Position numbers and translations under genes: made by a program
NCBI GenBank assembly: GCA_910589095.1
Contig: CAJUSN010000001.1
Span: forward strand, 1-60,409
Source: an uncultured Muribaculaceae bacterium
Lineage (GTDB): Bacteria > Bacteroidota > Bacteroidia > Bacteroidales > Muribaculaceae
Direction: 5' to 3'
DNA length: 60,409 bases
The notes under the pieces: model-generated
Database searches by the model: none
Told to the model about the DNA's origin: nothing
The model's input: only the letters and a program-made list of their open reading frames with translations
In this document: positions 8,172 through 17,296 of the stretch, piece after piece
How positions within the stretch are numbered: position 1 is the first letter of the stretch
Layout of the letters: every line of letters starts with the position of its first letter

Positions 8172-9485
8172 TCAGTCTATAAGCTGAGCAACCTGTGACT
8201 TTGAAATGGAAGGGATGTAAACCGCCATAGTGTCATGGCCTCCATGACCAACAATGAAATAGAGTGCCTCTCCCGTGCGTCCATCCGAAGAAGTGGGGTT
8301 GAAATAGAAACGAGCTATGTTATGCCTGCTGTCATCCTCATTGAAACGTATAAGGTCAGCAGGGATTACTGATACAGCCTCAAGGAGCGCGGCACGCGGT
8401 TCGGCGTTACCACAAGCTGCAGCCTCACCTTTTAACCCCTTGAAACGGTCACGGAACGCGGCACGGTTTATATCCTTGCCTGTCTGCATTCCGGGAATTT
8501 TTGTCACGCGGTCATAGACACTCTTTAGCGAGCTGAATCCCTCGGGAGCGGGGAGCGTGAGCTCAACCACCACAGGAAAATGATCCGAAGGCGTACGGGG
8601 CGTGAATTTGTGGGCTACAATCTCACCCGGAGCATCGCCGAGCTCAACGTGTGCCGTGTCGCCGTCGTCAGTGCGGTAAGTGTCGGTTAGCACACCGTAT
8701 TTACGAATTTTCACCCCGGGTGTAACAAACACGTGGTCAATACGTGATGTGGTATATTCATCCGTATGATAGCTGTTGAAAGTTCCGTTAGGAGCATAGC
8801 GAATCTCGGCAATTTCATAAGAATCATTCATATCACCGTTGCCAAGCATGGTGCGGTACGACTGGTGTGTCTGATCCACGTTGAAATCGCCTGTTACCAT
8901 TGCAGGCGCACCATTGGCCACCTCTCCGATACGCTCTTTCACCAGTTTGGCACTCTCTATGCGGGCTTGCTTGCCCACGTGGTCCATGTGGAGATTCATG
9001 AACACAAACACCTGTCCGGAGGGATAATGGAGGAACTTGCCCCATGAGCATATGCGGGGGCACACGGCATCCCAACCCAACCCGGGACGGTCAGGCATTT
9101 CCGAAAGCCAGAAATCGCCATGGTCAAGAAGTTCGAACATGTCAGTGCGATAAAATATAGCTGAATGTTCACCCTCATCTTTGCCATCTTCACGGCCTAG
9201 ACCGGTGTAAGCATAACCGGGGAGCCGATTTACCAGACTGTCAAGCTGATGTTTGAATCCTTCTTGAGTACCGAAAATGTCAAATCCATGGAAACGTATC
9301 AGCTCGGCGAGCACCGGCAAACGCCTTCCCCAGCCATTGCCCGCCACGGAGTCATGATGATTGGCCTGGCGTAAGTTATAGCTTGCGGCTGTAAACGACG
9401 GCTCGCCACTCTTAGATACAGCTCCGCCGTAAAGAGCCGTGGCCGCGAGCATCAGTGATGAAAGTACGCGTGTGAATTTATTCAT
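8172..9485 (-). CDS. secreted endonuclease/exonuclease/phosphatase-family protein
   Basis: The 437-residue protein has an N-terminal signal peptide (about residues 1-24) and an EEP-fold domain (about residues 28-310) with the expected metal and catalytic residues. These are Asn in SYNLR, Glu in GTQEG, Asp/Asn in TGDFNVDQ, Asp/His in SRIDHVF and the terminal SDHFPV motif. Such enzymes hydrolyse phosphodiesters, so a secreted nuclease, sphingomyelinase-like or phosphatase activity is possible. A C-terminal extension of about 120 residues (from SLKSVYDRV onward) is not part of the core fold and I do not recognise it. The gene is divergent from the FHA/kinase block and shares its upstream region. 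The superfamily is clear; the substrate is unknown. Confidence 0.85.
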   Translation of the reverse strand: MNKFTRVLSSLMLAATALYGGAVSKSGEPSFTAASYNLRQANHHDSVAGNGWGRRLPVLAELIRFHGFDIFGTQEGFKHQLDSLVNRLPGYAYTGLGREDGKDEGEHSAIFYRTDMFELLDHGDFWLSEMPDRPGLGWDAVCPRICSWGKFLHYPSGQVFVFMNLHMDHVGKQARIESAKLVKERIGEVANGAPAMVTGDFNVDQTHQSYRTMLGNGDMNDSYEIAEIRYAPNGTFNSYHTDEYTTSRIDHVFVTPGVKIRKYGVLTDTYRTDDGDTAHVELGDAPGEIVAHKFTPRTPSDHFPVVVELTLPAPEGFSSLKSVYDRVTKIPGMQTGKDINRAAFRDRFKGLKGEAAACGNAEPRAALLEAVSVIPADLIRFNEDDSRHNIARFYFNPTSSDGRTGEALYFIVGHGGHDTMAVYIPSISKSQVAQLID

Positions 9486-9513
9486 AATTATAGGTGTTTA
9501 GGTAATTAGGATT

Positions 9514-9521
9514 CAAAATTA
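9514..9521 (-). promoter_or_regulatory. -7 element for the EEP-family gene
   Basis: The minus strand reads TAATTTTG, 28 bases before the ATG at 9485. Confidence 0.5.
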
Positions 9522-9533
9522 CAAAAAAAATAG

Positions 9534-9541
9534 TAATTTTG
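9534..9541 (+). promoter_or_regulatory. -7 element heading the FHA/PP2C/SEDS-PBP/kinase block
   Basis: TAATTTTG lies 39 bases before the ATG at 9581. It is the only clear TAnnTTTG element I noticed ahead of the block, which fits transcription of all seven following genes from here. No TTG is present at the ideal -33 position. Confidence 0.5.
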
Positions 9542-9580
9542 CATTATTACCGTCAATTCACCAAGCTGATCAGTTTAGCC

Positions 9581-10684
9581 ATGTCAATTTCAAAAATCAT
9601 AAAGAAGATTTTCGCGCCCGAACCGGAAGCCGCTGCAGGCATTGACGAGCCTCGCCGGAAAATGGACGGAATCAGCGATTCAGAAATAACTGTCAACGAG
9701 TTGCTCGCATCACTCCACGAGCATTTTCTTCGCACGGTCCACAAGCTCTCTTCCAAATACAACCTCCTGTATCACACCTCCTTCACCATTTACATCAAGG
9801 CCTCTAACTATAAGGAGATTTCCGACAGTCTTCCCTTCCTTGCCGAAGGAGCCGAAAAAATGTTGGTGGAAGAGATTAAAAATCAGATGAAGAAGGGCCA
9901 TGCAGGCCACAAACCACATTCGCAATACTGGCAGTTCCAGCTTGTGGAAATTCCGGCCGACGCCGAAATTGACGGTGTGAGCGAGGAAGAGATGCAGGAT
10001 GGCGTCCTGATACAGATCGATTCCACCCTGTTCCCGCCCATGGAAGGCGAAGATGAAGCACAACGTGAAGGGAACCGCATTGTCACCACGGTACATGGCG
10101 TAAATTCACTGCGCGCAATCAAGAATTGCATCAACCCTGACATTCTCAACAAGCTCTATCTCATAGAGACCGACCGCATTAAACTGAATCTTGTGCTTGA
10201 GGAAACCTCTCAATCCACGAGCGGATTCTCCGGAAGCATTCCTGTGCCTCCACCTCCCGTCAATCCGGTCCACGTCGGCGGAAAACAAAACACACCCGCG
10301 CCTCCTGCCGGAGCGCCTCAACAAAAACCGCTCTATTTCGCCACATTGGAAGCGCAGGACGGTGAATTCCTCGACGGGGCATCGAATAAAGTTATCCACA
10401 CGGTGGCAATCACCGCCGATGAAGTGGAGATAGCCGGACGCAGCTCCATGAGGGGTAAAGCCGGTGTTGAAGTAGTGAGGGTCAACAGTGACCGCATCAT
10501 GACACCACATGCCCGTATCCGACGCGATCCATCCACCGGACGTTTTGCCATATCCGCCATTGGTGATACTCGCCTGAACGGACGAACCCTGACACCTGAC
10601 CCCGAACGTTGGCTCCCTTTACCCAATAAATCTACCATCATCCTTGCCGACGGAGAAGTTCAGATTCGCTTTAAATCCGTGTGA
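9581..10684 (+). CDS. FHA-domain protein with FhaA-like N-terminal region
   Basis: This 367-residue soluble protein has no signal or membrane segment. Residues 25-210 contain a mixed alpha/beta region with a FTIYIKASNYKEISDSLPFL segment followed by a long helix and a QFQLVEI strand. That pattern resembles the FhaA_N (DUF3662) module of actinobacterial FhaA; this is a similarity judged by eye. A Pro/Gly/Gln-rich linker (about residues 220-262) leads to a C-terminal FHA-type domain with IAGRSS, PHARIRRD and GDTRLNGR blocks. These correspond to the Gly-Arg, Ser-x-x-His and Asn-Gly positions of FHA folds, which bind phosphothreonine. The first Ser is replaced by Pro in the PHAR block. A longer reading from 9539 would start inside the promoter, so the ATG at 9581 is used. 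First gene of a probable operon with PP2C and kinase genes. Confidence 0.75.
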   Translation: MSISKIIKKIFAPEPEAAAGIDEPRRKMDGISDSEITVNELLASLHEHFLRTVHKLSSKYNLLYHTSFTIYIKASNYKEISDSLPFLAEGAEKMLVEEIKNQMKKGHAGHKPHSQYWQFQLVEIPADAEIDGVSEEEMQDGVLIQIDSTLFPPMEGEDEAQREGNRIVTTVHGVNSLRAIKNCINPDILNKLYLIETDRIKLNLVLEETSQSTSGFSGSIPVPPPPVNPVHVGGKQNTPAPPAGAPQQKPLYFATLEAQDGEFLDGASNKVIHTVAITADEVEIAGRSSMRGKAGVEVVRVNSDRIMTPHARIRRDPSTGRFAISAIGDTRLNGRTLTPDPERWLPLPNKSTIILADGEVQIRFKSV

Positions 10685-10725
10685 CCGCTGCAACCACACT
10701 CTCAAATCCTTACCGCAAAATAATT

Positions 10726-10809
10726 ATGTGGAACATACCTTTCATTGCATGCCTCGTGCTGTTAGTCATATACCTCTGTGTAAGCCATTTTAAAAATCTA
10801 CCACGATGA
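10726..10809 (+). CDS. 27-residue single-span membrane peptide
   Basis: A short reading frame starts at the ATG at 10726 and ends at the TGA at 10807-10809, overlapping the ATG of the PP2C gene by ATGA. The peptide begins MWNIPFIACLVLLVIYLC and is almost entirely one hydrophobic helix, followed by a short basic tail (SHFKNLPR). The ATGA overlap is the classic geometry of translational coupling, and the frame fills the otherwise unused gap between the FHA and PP2C genes. It could be a small membrane subunit or regulator of the SEDS-PBP complex, or only a coupling device. No homologue is recognised. Confidence 0.5.
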   Translation: MWNIPFIACLVLLVIYLCVSHFKNLPR

Positions 10810-12083
10810 AAACCTCTCAGATAAGCGCAACATTTTTCGGAGCTACCGACACCGGCCGAGTGCGCACCAATAATGAAGATAATTTTATAGCATGCGAGCT
10901 TTGGGGCGGGTCACATCTGTTGCTGGCAGCCATTGACGGTATTGGAGGTTATGAGGGCGGGGAAGTTGCCGCACGCATAGCCCGCGATGTGATTATAGAG
11001 GAAACCACATCTCATCCGGGCGTGGATTGTCTGGAACTGCTGAAGCATGCGGTGACAAAAGCCAACAACGCAATTGTTGAGCACAAAAAAGCCGACCCTG
11101 ACCGATCTCGGATGGGGTGCGTGATCTCCTCCGCCATAATAGCACCCGACAAAATGAGAGTGTATATGGTTCATGTAGGCGACTCACGCCTCTACCAATA
11201 CACCGCCTCCGACGGCCTTAAGAAACTTAGCCATGACCATTCTTTGGTTGGCTATCGTGAAGAGATTGGCATGCTCACGGAAGAGCAGGCCATGCACCAT
11301 CCGCAGCGAAACATCATAGAACGTTCGCTTGGCGATGAATTGCACAATCCTGACGATCCGAACTTCCTTGATGCAGGCATTTTCCCTATATTCGAACCTA
11401 CGCAATACCTCTTTTGCTCCGACGGTCTGAGCGATATGCTGTATTCCGCTGAGATAGCCTCAGTACTGGCAACCGATGCCGATGCGCGCACCGAAGTCAC
11501 CCGACTCATCGACATGGCCAACGATGCCGGTGGTAAAGACAACATCACGGCAGTGATAGCAAAGGTTTCCATGCCTATAGTCAACACAACGCGCCCTGCC
11601 GGTGCTTCCGACGATATAACGGTTTTCGGGCGGCCATTACCTCCGGCCGACAACTCCGACGACATGATAGCGCCTGACACCGCCTCGCCCAAGGCTGTTC
11701 AAAATCAGCAGCCCTCCCCTGCAAAATCAGCCCCAAAAAAGAAGCTGACACTTAAACAGCTCAATGCTTTCATCGTAACCGTGGCCGCTTCATTTATTAT
11801 TGGTGGAACAGTCGGTTACTTCATAGGACACTATTCAGGCCGCGCCGATGCGGAAGCTGAATTCCTGGAAGCCAAGTCCATACCGGCCGACTCAGTGATA
11901 ACCGAGGGCAACCAACCGGCCGATACAATCGCTGATCCGCAGATGGTGGGTGAGCAAGTGGCCGACAGCCTCAACCGCCTGCAGGCCTCCAGAATTATGA
12001 ACGACACCGTTGCCACCGACGCGCACGCTGCCCCCGCAGCCGAGGCCGCGCGCAATGCCGTAAATAATAAGAATAATCCTTGA
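10806..12083 (+). CDS. membrane-anchored PP2C-family Ser/Thr protein phosphatase
   Basis: This 425-residue protein has a cytoplasmic PP2C domain (about residues 8-260). Metal-binding and core motifs are in order: TNNEDNF (Asp25), AAIDGIGGYEGGE (Asp44/Gly45), HVGDSRLYQ, SHDHSLV, CSDGLSDML and KDNITAVI. It should dephosphorylate Ser/Thr residues with Mn/Mg. A Pro/Lys-rich linker follows, then one transmembrane helix (about residues 319-341) and an Ala/Asp-rich extracytoplasmic tail of about 85 residues. The topology is that of actinobacterial PstP. The gene overlaps the small membrane ORF by four bases, and the SEDS-PBP fusion starts 14 bases after its stop. It is the natural antagonist of the kinase encoded at 17297. 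Confidence 0.9.
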   Translation: MKTSQISATFFGATDTGRVRTNNEDNFIACELWGGSHLLLAAIDGIGGYEGGEVAARIARDVIIEETTSHPGVDCLELLKHAVTKANNAIVEHKKADPDRSRMGCVISSAIIAPDKMRVYMVHVGDSRLYQYTASDGLKKLSHDHSLVGYREEIGMLTEEQAMHHPQRNIIERSLGDELHNPDDPNFLDAGIFPIFEPTQYLFCSDGLSDMLYSAEIASVLATDADARTEVTRLIDMANDAGGKDNITAVIAKVSMPIVNTTRPAGASDDITVFGRPLPPADNSDDMIAPDTASPKAVQNQQPSPAKSAPKKKLTLKQLNAFIVTVAASFIIGGTVGYFIGHYSGRADAEAEFLEAKSIPADSVITEGNQPADTIADPQMVGEQVADSLNRLQASRIMNDTVATDAHAAPAAEAARNAVNNKNNP

Positions 12084-12097
12084 CGCAATCTTTCGAC

Positions 12098-15000
12098 ATG
12101 AAACGCATATCACCCTATGTGAGTTATCTTCTCTGCGCCGCTATGTTCGTCATTGGCTGTTTCGCCATCAATGACAACTTCAAGGCTATGAGCAATGACG
12201 TGGAGGCTGACCTCGCTTCAGGACGGACTCTTTTGCTTTCCGGCGATCTGCCGGCCGATACACTTGAACAAATGCTTCTTTCGGCCGGATATATCGATGA
12301 TCCTGCCGACGCACAGCTTATCTCCCGTTGGGTCATTGAATGTAGCTTGAACGAATCCGGCAACCAACTGGAAAATCTTGGTACTTTGAACAGCCAAGCA
12401 TTCAAAATGCCTGCTGAGAAAGCTCTGAAGGAGGGCGGACAATCTTTGCGCACTCGCGTGGAAAACGATTACCTCATGCTCGGCATGGACGCTGACTGGC
12501 AGAAAGCCCGGTCCACCCAACTTTCATCAGATTTCGGCACCGGGCCAACGCTGATAAAAGCGCAAGTGGTAAACGCCAAATCCATACCAAACGCACCCCT
12601 AAGCGGCATAACCGTACGCCTCAGAGAGCACTATATCGACTCAATCGCTCCCGCCCGAAATCAGGGTAAGGTTGCTGAAAAGCAAGCCGTCAGAACCACC
12701 CGCACCCTGGGTTATGCAGTTACGGACGCCTCCGGACAGGCCCGCTTCCATGTGGAGCCTGGCAAAAGTTACAGTGTCGTTCCCATAGCTCCCGGATATC
12801 AATACGGCCGAGAAAAGGGCACCACAGCCACCGGAACGCTTGATTCTGATGGACTTAACCTTACGTTCCGTCAACAAACCCACGTACTAACGCCTTTCGA
12901 CAGTTACACTTACCAAGCCCTGAAATCTGACCGCGCACTCATTGTGCGCACCCCCGCCCAATTCAGAGATGGAATGGCAACCGGAGCTGCAATATACCTC
13001 GTAGGTTGGCTGGCATTTTTCCTGTTCCTGATTATGCGCGATGCCCGACTGGGCACCCGCACTGATTATATGCTTGCGTCCATCATCATGGTTCTGACAG
13101 GCATAGGGGTCTTAGCCATGTATGGTATGACCAATCCGGTAAACGACAAGACTTACGGCCTGGTCATGTCACAGGGTTTGATTATCGGACTCGTGGCCAT
13201 GGCATTGTTCTCATGCGTGAATCCTGCCAAATTCTTTGCAGGCAAGAGCAGACTGCAAGCCGGAGTGGTGCCTTTCGACCCGATTGATAGAATGTTGGCG
13301 CCAATCCGCAAGAAACGTTCGCTCTCCCGCACATCTGCATTCAGCTTCTCCAGCGGTTTCAGCTATCTGCTTCTGGCCGTAGGGCTGATACTTATGTTAG
13401 GCATTTTCGGCTCAGGTCCCGAAGGGAGCGATGCGCGCGTAAACCTGTTCGGGTTCCAGCCAAGTGAAGTGTGCAAATACTTCATCTTGGTGTTTGTGGC
13501 GGCATTTTTCGCTGAAAATGCAATGCTGCTACAAGCATTCTCCACCAAACTCACCACCCTTGCGGCTGTCAGAAAATTCGGCACCATAGGCATTGTTGTT
13601 GCAGTCATGATAGGGCTTATGATGCTTTATCTTATGGTGCTGAGCGATATGGGACCCGCTCTTGTGGTTCTTGTCACATTCATCCTTCTATATTCCATGG
13701 CGCGACGCGACTTTGCACAGTTGCTCCTCGGTTTGCTCTCATTCATTGGTCTTATGCTGGCAGCCCGCGCGTTCAATAACACACCCGCGACACTCCTCAC
13801 CGCGGCCCTCTTATGGTTTGCCGGATGGATTGCCTACGGATGGTTCACCAAGCGTCAGATCTATGAGAGTGCCATCATTGTCAATCTGCTTATTATTGTG
13901 TTTGCCCTCGGTGGCCCAATACTTCAGCTCATAGGAGCCGAGAGTGAGGCAGCCCGATTGACGAACCGCACTGAAATGGCTTGGGGTGGACAATGGGACA
14001 ACCACGTACTCGGAGGCGACCAGGTGGCACAAGGTATCTGGAGCGCGGCATCCGGAGGCGCCACCGGCATGGGGCTGGGCAACGGTTCTCCTTCGTTGGT
14101 TCCTGCATTCCACACTGACATGGCCATCACCTCCATTGGCGAAATGCTCGGCCTCACAGGCTTAGTGTTGGTCATTCTATGTTTTGTACTGCTCATACAC
14201 CGTTCGCTTCTCATTGGTCGCCGCGCCGGACAGCCTTTCACCATGTATCTTGTGATGGGCATAGCCTTGATTACAGGCGTGCAATTCCTGTTCATTGTTT
14301 TCGGCTCTCTCGGCATTATGCCCCTCACAGGCGTCACCGTCCCGTTCCTGAGCTACAGCCGTACCAGTCTCGTGGCCACAATGGCCGTGTTCGGTATCGT
14401 ACTCGCTGCCTCACGAACCCGCGCCACCGAGAGCCAGCTCAAATACGCAGGCTCATTCTCCGGTGCCATCGCAGCCAGCGTCCTGCTGTTCATCATCGGA
14501 GCTTTGGTCATCATTGGCACACTGGCCAACTATCAGATCGTCAATAAAGATGCCACCCTTATACGGCCAGCGTATATCACCAACACCATGGGAGCCCGTG
14601 TCATCGAGTACAATCCTCGTATCGGTCAAGTACTTGATCGCCTTGATGCCGGTAATATATATGACACCAACGGCGTGCTCCTTGCAACAAGTACTCCCGA
14701 TTCCATTCTTTCAGCATCATCCATCAAGAACTTGGCTGCCTTGGGCATTGATGTTGTCTCGCTTAAAAAAGAGGCTCATCGCCGTAAGGACCGTTATTAC
14801 ACCATGGGCAATCAAATGCTGTTCATGCTCGGCGATGCCGGATCTAAAAAGGTGTTGGGTTACAGCGACTATGATCCTATCGGTTTCATGGCCGAGGCGC
14901 GCTACGCCGGCGAACTGCGAGGGATCGACATACCCACAAAAGCCATCGAACTCACATCCTCCAACTATCGTGCCAACAGATTCATGCCAGGCGTTGACAC

Positions 15001-16300
15001 CACTTGGAAGCCGCGCGAACGGAACTATGCCAACATACTCCCCTTCCTTAACGACGGTCTATATGACAATCCCAAAATCAAGGAATTCAACTCGCGTCGC
15101 GAAGAACGCGACATGTATCTCACCGTCGATGCCCGTTTGCAAAAATCATTGCAGGATGCCATGGCACGCCACTTCCCATCGCCCGAGTTTCGCAATCTTG
15201 ACCGCCTCAGAGCCTCGGTTGTGGTGTTGAATGCCGCCACAGGCGATCTCCTGACCTCAGCCAACTATCCGGTGCCGGATCAAGACTCCATAGTGATGCT
15301 TGACAATATGAAACTGTGGGGCGACGCTCCATTTGAACGCATCAAGGGACACAAACCCATCACAGAGCGCGACTTAGGTCTGACATTCCAAACTCCCCCC
15401 GGCTCCACTGCAAAGGTGATGACTGCCCTGGCCGGACTCAAAAGCCTGGGCACGGCAGCAGCCTCCAAAACCTACAATGTGAAACTTGAAGAGGAAATCG
15501 AACGCAGCAGCCGGTTGACAGGCACCATGGACATGGAGAAAGCCATTGTACTCTCCTCCAACAATTATTTCATCCATCTGCTCCACGACCAGAATCTCTA
15601 CGGATCGCTGGGACAGATATATGAGGCCGTGGGCGCACGCCTGGTGGACAACAAAGGTGTGTCCGTACCGACCTATTTCTTCAACATGGACGAGCTCAAT
15701 AATTCAATCCCGTTCACCACTCTCCTTTCCGACATAGGCAGCCAAGGCCTCAACACCTACCGACGCGCCATCAACCCCAACAAGCGGGTGAAAGATATTC
15801 GCCTGTTATGGGCCCACAACGAGATGGCACTCGCCTGGGGACAAGGCGCTTTGCGCGCCACACCACTTATGATGGCCCGCGTGGCCTCAATTGTGGCCAA
15901 CGATGGCAAGCTTGTGCCTACACGCTACGTGAAACGCCTCGGCAACCGCACTACTCCCACCTCGGCTCCTGTCACAATAGTTGGCTCTGCAGAAGCCTCC
16001 ATCCTAAAAAAATACATGCAGGAAGAAAGTCAAAAATGGAGCGTTTTGCCCAATCATCCCGGCGATTCCCGGAGCATTGGTGGCAAGACAGGAACTCCTG
16101 AGCGCGCTGACCGTCGTGGCAACGCACACTGTAATGATGCTTGGTACATCTGCTTTATGTACAGCGAGAAACTCGGTGCGCCCATCGCAGTGGCCCTACG
16201 CGTCGAGCGCACTGTGGATGCAACCTCCACTTTGGCCGCTCACACCATGGGCACTTGTATTATCCCGGCTCTCAACAGTGCCGGCTACCAGATCCATTAA
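12098..16300 (+). CDS. fusion of a SEDS peptidoglycan glycosyltransferase (FtsW/RodA) and a class B PBP transpeptidase
   Basis: A single 1400-residue polypeptide combines both halves of a peptidoglycan synthase. Approximate layout: a first membrane helix (residues 5-24); an extracytoplasmic region (25-290) whose second half (165-290) looks like an Ig-like carboxypeptidase-regulatory/CnaB fold; a multi-spanning SEDS domain (295-775); another membrane helix (790-815); and a class B PBP ectodomain (820-1400). SEDS hallmarks are FGFQPSEVCKY, LSDMGPALVV, AFHTDMAITSIGEMLG (putative catalytic Asp674) and MPLTGVTVPFLSYS. PBP hallmarks are GNIYDTNGVLLA, PPGSTAK (nucleophile Ser1103, Lys1106), LSSNN, WGQGALRATPLMMA and GGKTGT (about 1329-1333). 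All key residues are present, so both activities are predicted. A TTG at 12080 would overlap the PP2C stop; the ATG at 12098 begins a good hydrophobic anchor and is preferred. RodA and PBP2 are normally separate proteins that pair in the membrane. Confidence 0.92.
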   Translation: MKRISPYVSYLLCAAMFVIGCFAINDNFKAMSNDVEADLASGRTLLLSGDLPADTLEQMLLSAGYIDDPADAQLISRWVIECSLNESGNQLENLGTLNSQAFKMPAEKALKEGGQSLRTRVENDYLMLGMDADWQKARSTQLSSDFGTGPTLIKAQVVNAKSIPNAPLSGITVRLREHYIDSIAPARNQGKVAEKQAVRTTRTLGYAVTDASGQARFHVEPGKSYSVVPIAPGYQYGREKGTTATGTLDSDGLNLTFRQQTHVLTPFDSYTYQALKSDRALIVRTPAQFRDGMATGAAIYLVGWLAFFLFLIMRDARLGTRTDYMLASIIMVLTGIGVLAMYGMTNPVNDKTYGLVMSQGLIIGLVAMALFSCVNPAKFFAGKSRLQAGVVPFDPIDRMLAPIRKKRSLSRTSAFSFSSGFSYLLLAVGLILMLGIFGSGPEGSDARVNLFGFQPSEVCKYFILVFVAAFFAENAMLLQAFSTKLTTLAAVRKFGTIGIVVAVMIGLMMLYLMVLSDMGPALVVLVTFILLYSMARRDFAQLLLGLLSFIGLMLAARAFNNTPATLLTAALLWFAGWIAYGWFTKRQIYESAIIVNLLIIVFALGGPILQLIGAESEAARLTNRTEMAWGGQWDNHVLGGDQVAQGIWSAASGGATGMGLGNGSPSLVPAFHTDMAITSIGEMLGLTGLVLVILCFVLLIHRSLLIGRRAGQPFTMYLVMGIALITGVQFLFIVFGSLGIMPLTGVTVPFLSYSRTSLVATMAVFGIVLAASRTRATESQLKYAGSFSGAIAASVLLFIIGALVIIGTLANYQIVNKDATLIRPAYITNTMGARVIEYNPRIGQVLDRLDAGNIYDTNGVLLATSTPDSILSASSIKNLAALGIDVVSLKKEAHRRKDRYYTMGNQMLFMLGDAGSKKVLGYSDYDPIGFMAEARYAGELRGIDIPTKAIELTSSNYRANRFMPGVDTTWKPRERNYANILPFLNDGLYDNPKIKEFNSRREERDMYLTVDARLQKSLQDAMARHFPSPEFRNLDRLRASVVVLNAATGDLLTSANYPVPDQDSIVMLDNMKLWGDAPFERIKGHKPITERDLGLTFQTPPGSTAKVMTALAGLKSLGTAAASKTYNVKLEEEIERSSRLTGTMDMEKAIVLSSNNYFIHLLHDQNLYGSLGQIYEAVGARLVDNKGVSVPTYFFNMDELNNSIPFTTLLSDIGSQGLNTYRRAINPNKRVKDIRLLWAHNEMALAWGQGALRATPLMMARVASIVANDGKLVPTRYVKRLGNRTTPTSAPVTIVGSAEASILKKYMQEESQKWSVLPNHPGDSRSIGGKTGTPERADRRGNAHCNDAWYICFMYSEKLGAPIAVALRVERTVDATSTLAAHTMGTCIIPALNSAGYQIH

Positions 16301-16319
16301 TCCATCCATATTTTCCCAA

Positions 16320-17294
16320 ATGTCAGCATTTTTCAAAAACTTAGGACAAAAGATGGGCCGCCTGGCCGACCTCATAAATGGGACCGATTCTGATGACAGC
16401 ACCGCTGCAGCAGCTACGGAAACGCCCCAAACTCCCGCGGCGCAGGAACCGTCACCTGCTCCTCAGCAGAACACGGAGTCGCCTCGCCAACCTTTGGTTC
16501 AGCCAAAAGAGGAGGTGAAATCGGAAAGTGAACTGTTTGACAATGCAATTGACAAGCGAAACCGCGCCATACAGTACCTGAAAGAAGAGTTTAAATCGGC
16601 AACCGGTAGCACATCGGCTTCGCTGGCCTCACTCTACGTATATGTGATAGTCGATACGGAGGACTATGACGTGAAACGTTATGCCTGGGCCGATGACACA
16701 ATGAAGGAACAGCTCCGACTTGAACTTGACAATGCCATGCTTGAGAGCGTGGGAAAACGCACTCTTGAAATCCGTCCTATCACCAAGGAGAATCTCCCTG
16801 AACGCGCCAAAGAGGTGATTGCCGACACACTTTATTACTCCTTCCTTGCCGCTCCTAAGCGTCAAAGCCGAGTGAGAGGAAAAATCACGGTGGTGGAAGG
16901 TACAGGTTCACTTGCCAAGAATGAATACATTCTGGACTCTGACAAAAAGCAAGTGTACCACATTGGGCGCGGGCCAATGGCCAACAAGCCGGGTGCTTAT
17001 AGGCCAAACGACATTGTAGTACGTGACAATGACCCTGAAACCGAGCTGCAACAACGAAACAATCATGTGAGCTCGGCTCATGCCGATATCATAGCCTCCA
17101 ACGGACGTTTCTTCCTCAAAGCTCTCAAATGGGGATGTCGCCCCATGGGTGGCGCCTGCACCAAATTGATTTATGACGACACCGACCATGAGATTCGCGA
17201 CACGTCAATGCGTCATCCGCTCCACGACGGTTACGTTATTGAGCTGGGAAAGCAGGTTGTGCTCTTATATGAAAGTCTCTCCGAAGAAGATTGA
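16320..17294 (+). CDS. second FHA-domain protein of the block
   Basis: This 324-residue cytoplasmic protein begins with a short helix (MSAFFKNLGQKMGRLADL), then an Ala/Pro/Gln/Glu-rich linker (about residues 27-75). A globular region (78-190) follows, with LYVYVIVDTEDYDVKRYAW, a long helix and KRTLEIRPI. This matches the strand-helix-strand plan seen in the first FHA protein and, by eye, FhaA_N. The C-terminal part (195-324) is FHA-like, with YHIGRGP, an NNHVSSAHADI block carrying the Ser-x-x-His motif, and a FFLKALKWG segment. These domains bind phosphothreonine peptides, presumably made by the adjacent kinase. A longer frame begins inside the fusion gene; the ATG at 16320, 19 bases after the fusion stop, is the sensible start. 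Confidence 0.75.
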   Translation: MSAFFKNLGQKMGRLADLINGTDSDDSTAAAATETPQTPAAQEPSPAPQQNTESPRQPLVQPKEEVKSESELFDNAIDKRNRAIQYLKEEFKSATGSTSASLASLYVYVIVDTEDYDVKRYAWADDTMKEQLRLELDNAMLESVGKRTLEIRPITKENLPERAKEVIADTLYYSFLAAPKRQSRVRGKITVVEGTGSLAKNEYILDSDKKQVYHIGRGPMANKPGAYRPNDIVVRDNDPETELQQRNNHVSSAHADIIASNGRFFLKALKWGCRPMGGACTKLIYDDTDHEIRDTSMRHPLHDGYVIELGKQVVLLYESLSEED

Positions 17295-17296
17295 TT

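Noticed and set aside
12080..12097. TTG start for the SEDS-PBP fusion overlapping the PP2C stop
   Set aside because: The following ATG at 12098 begins directly with a basic/hydrophobic anchor and leaves a normal 14-base gap.
16077..16319. upstream extension of the second FHA protein
   Set aside because: It is an out-of-frame reading of the fusion gene's KTG region; the ATG at 16320 gives a sensible start.
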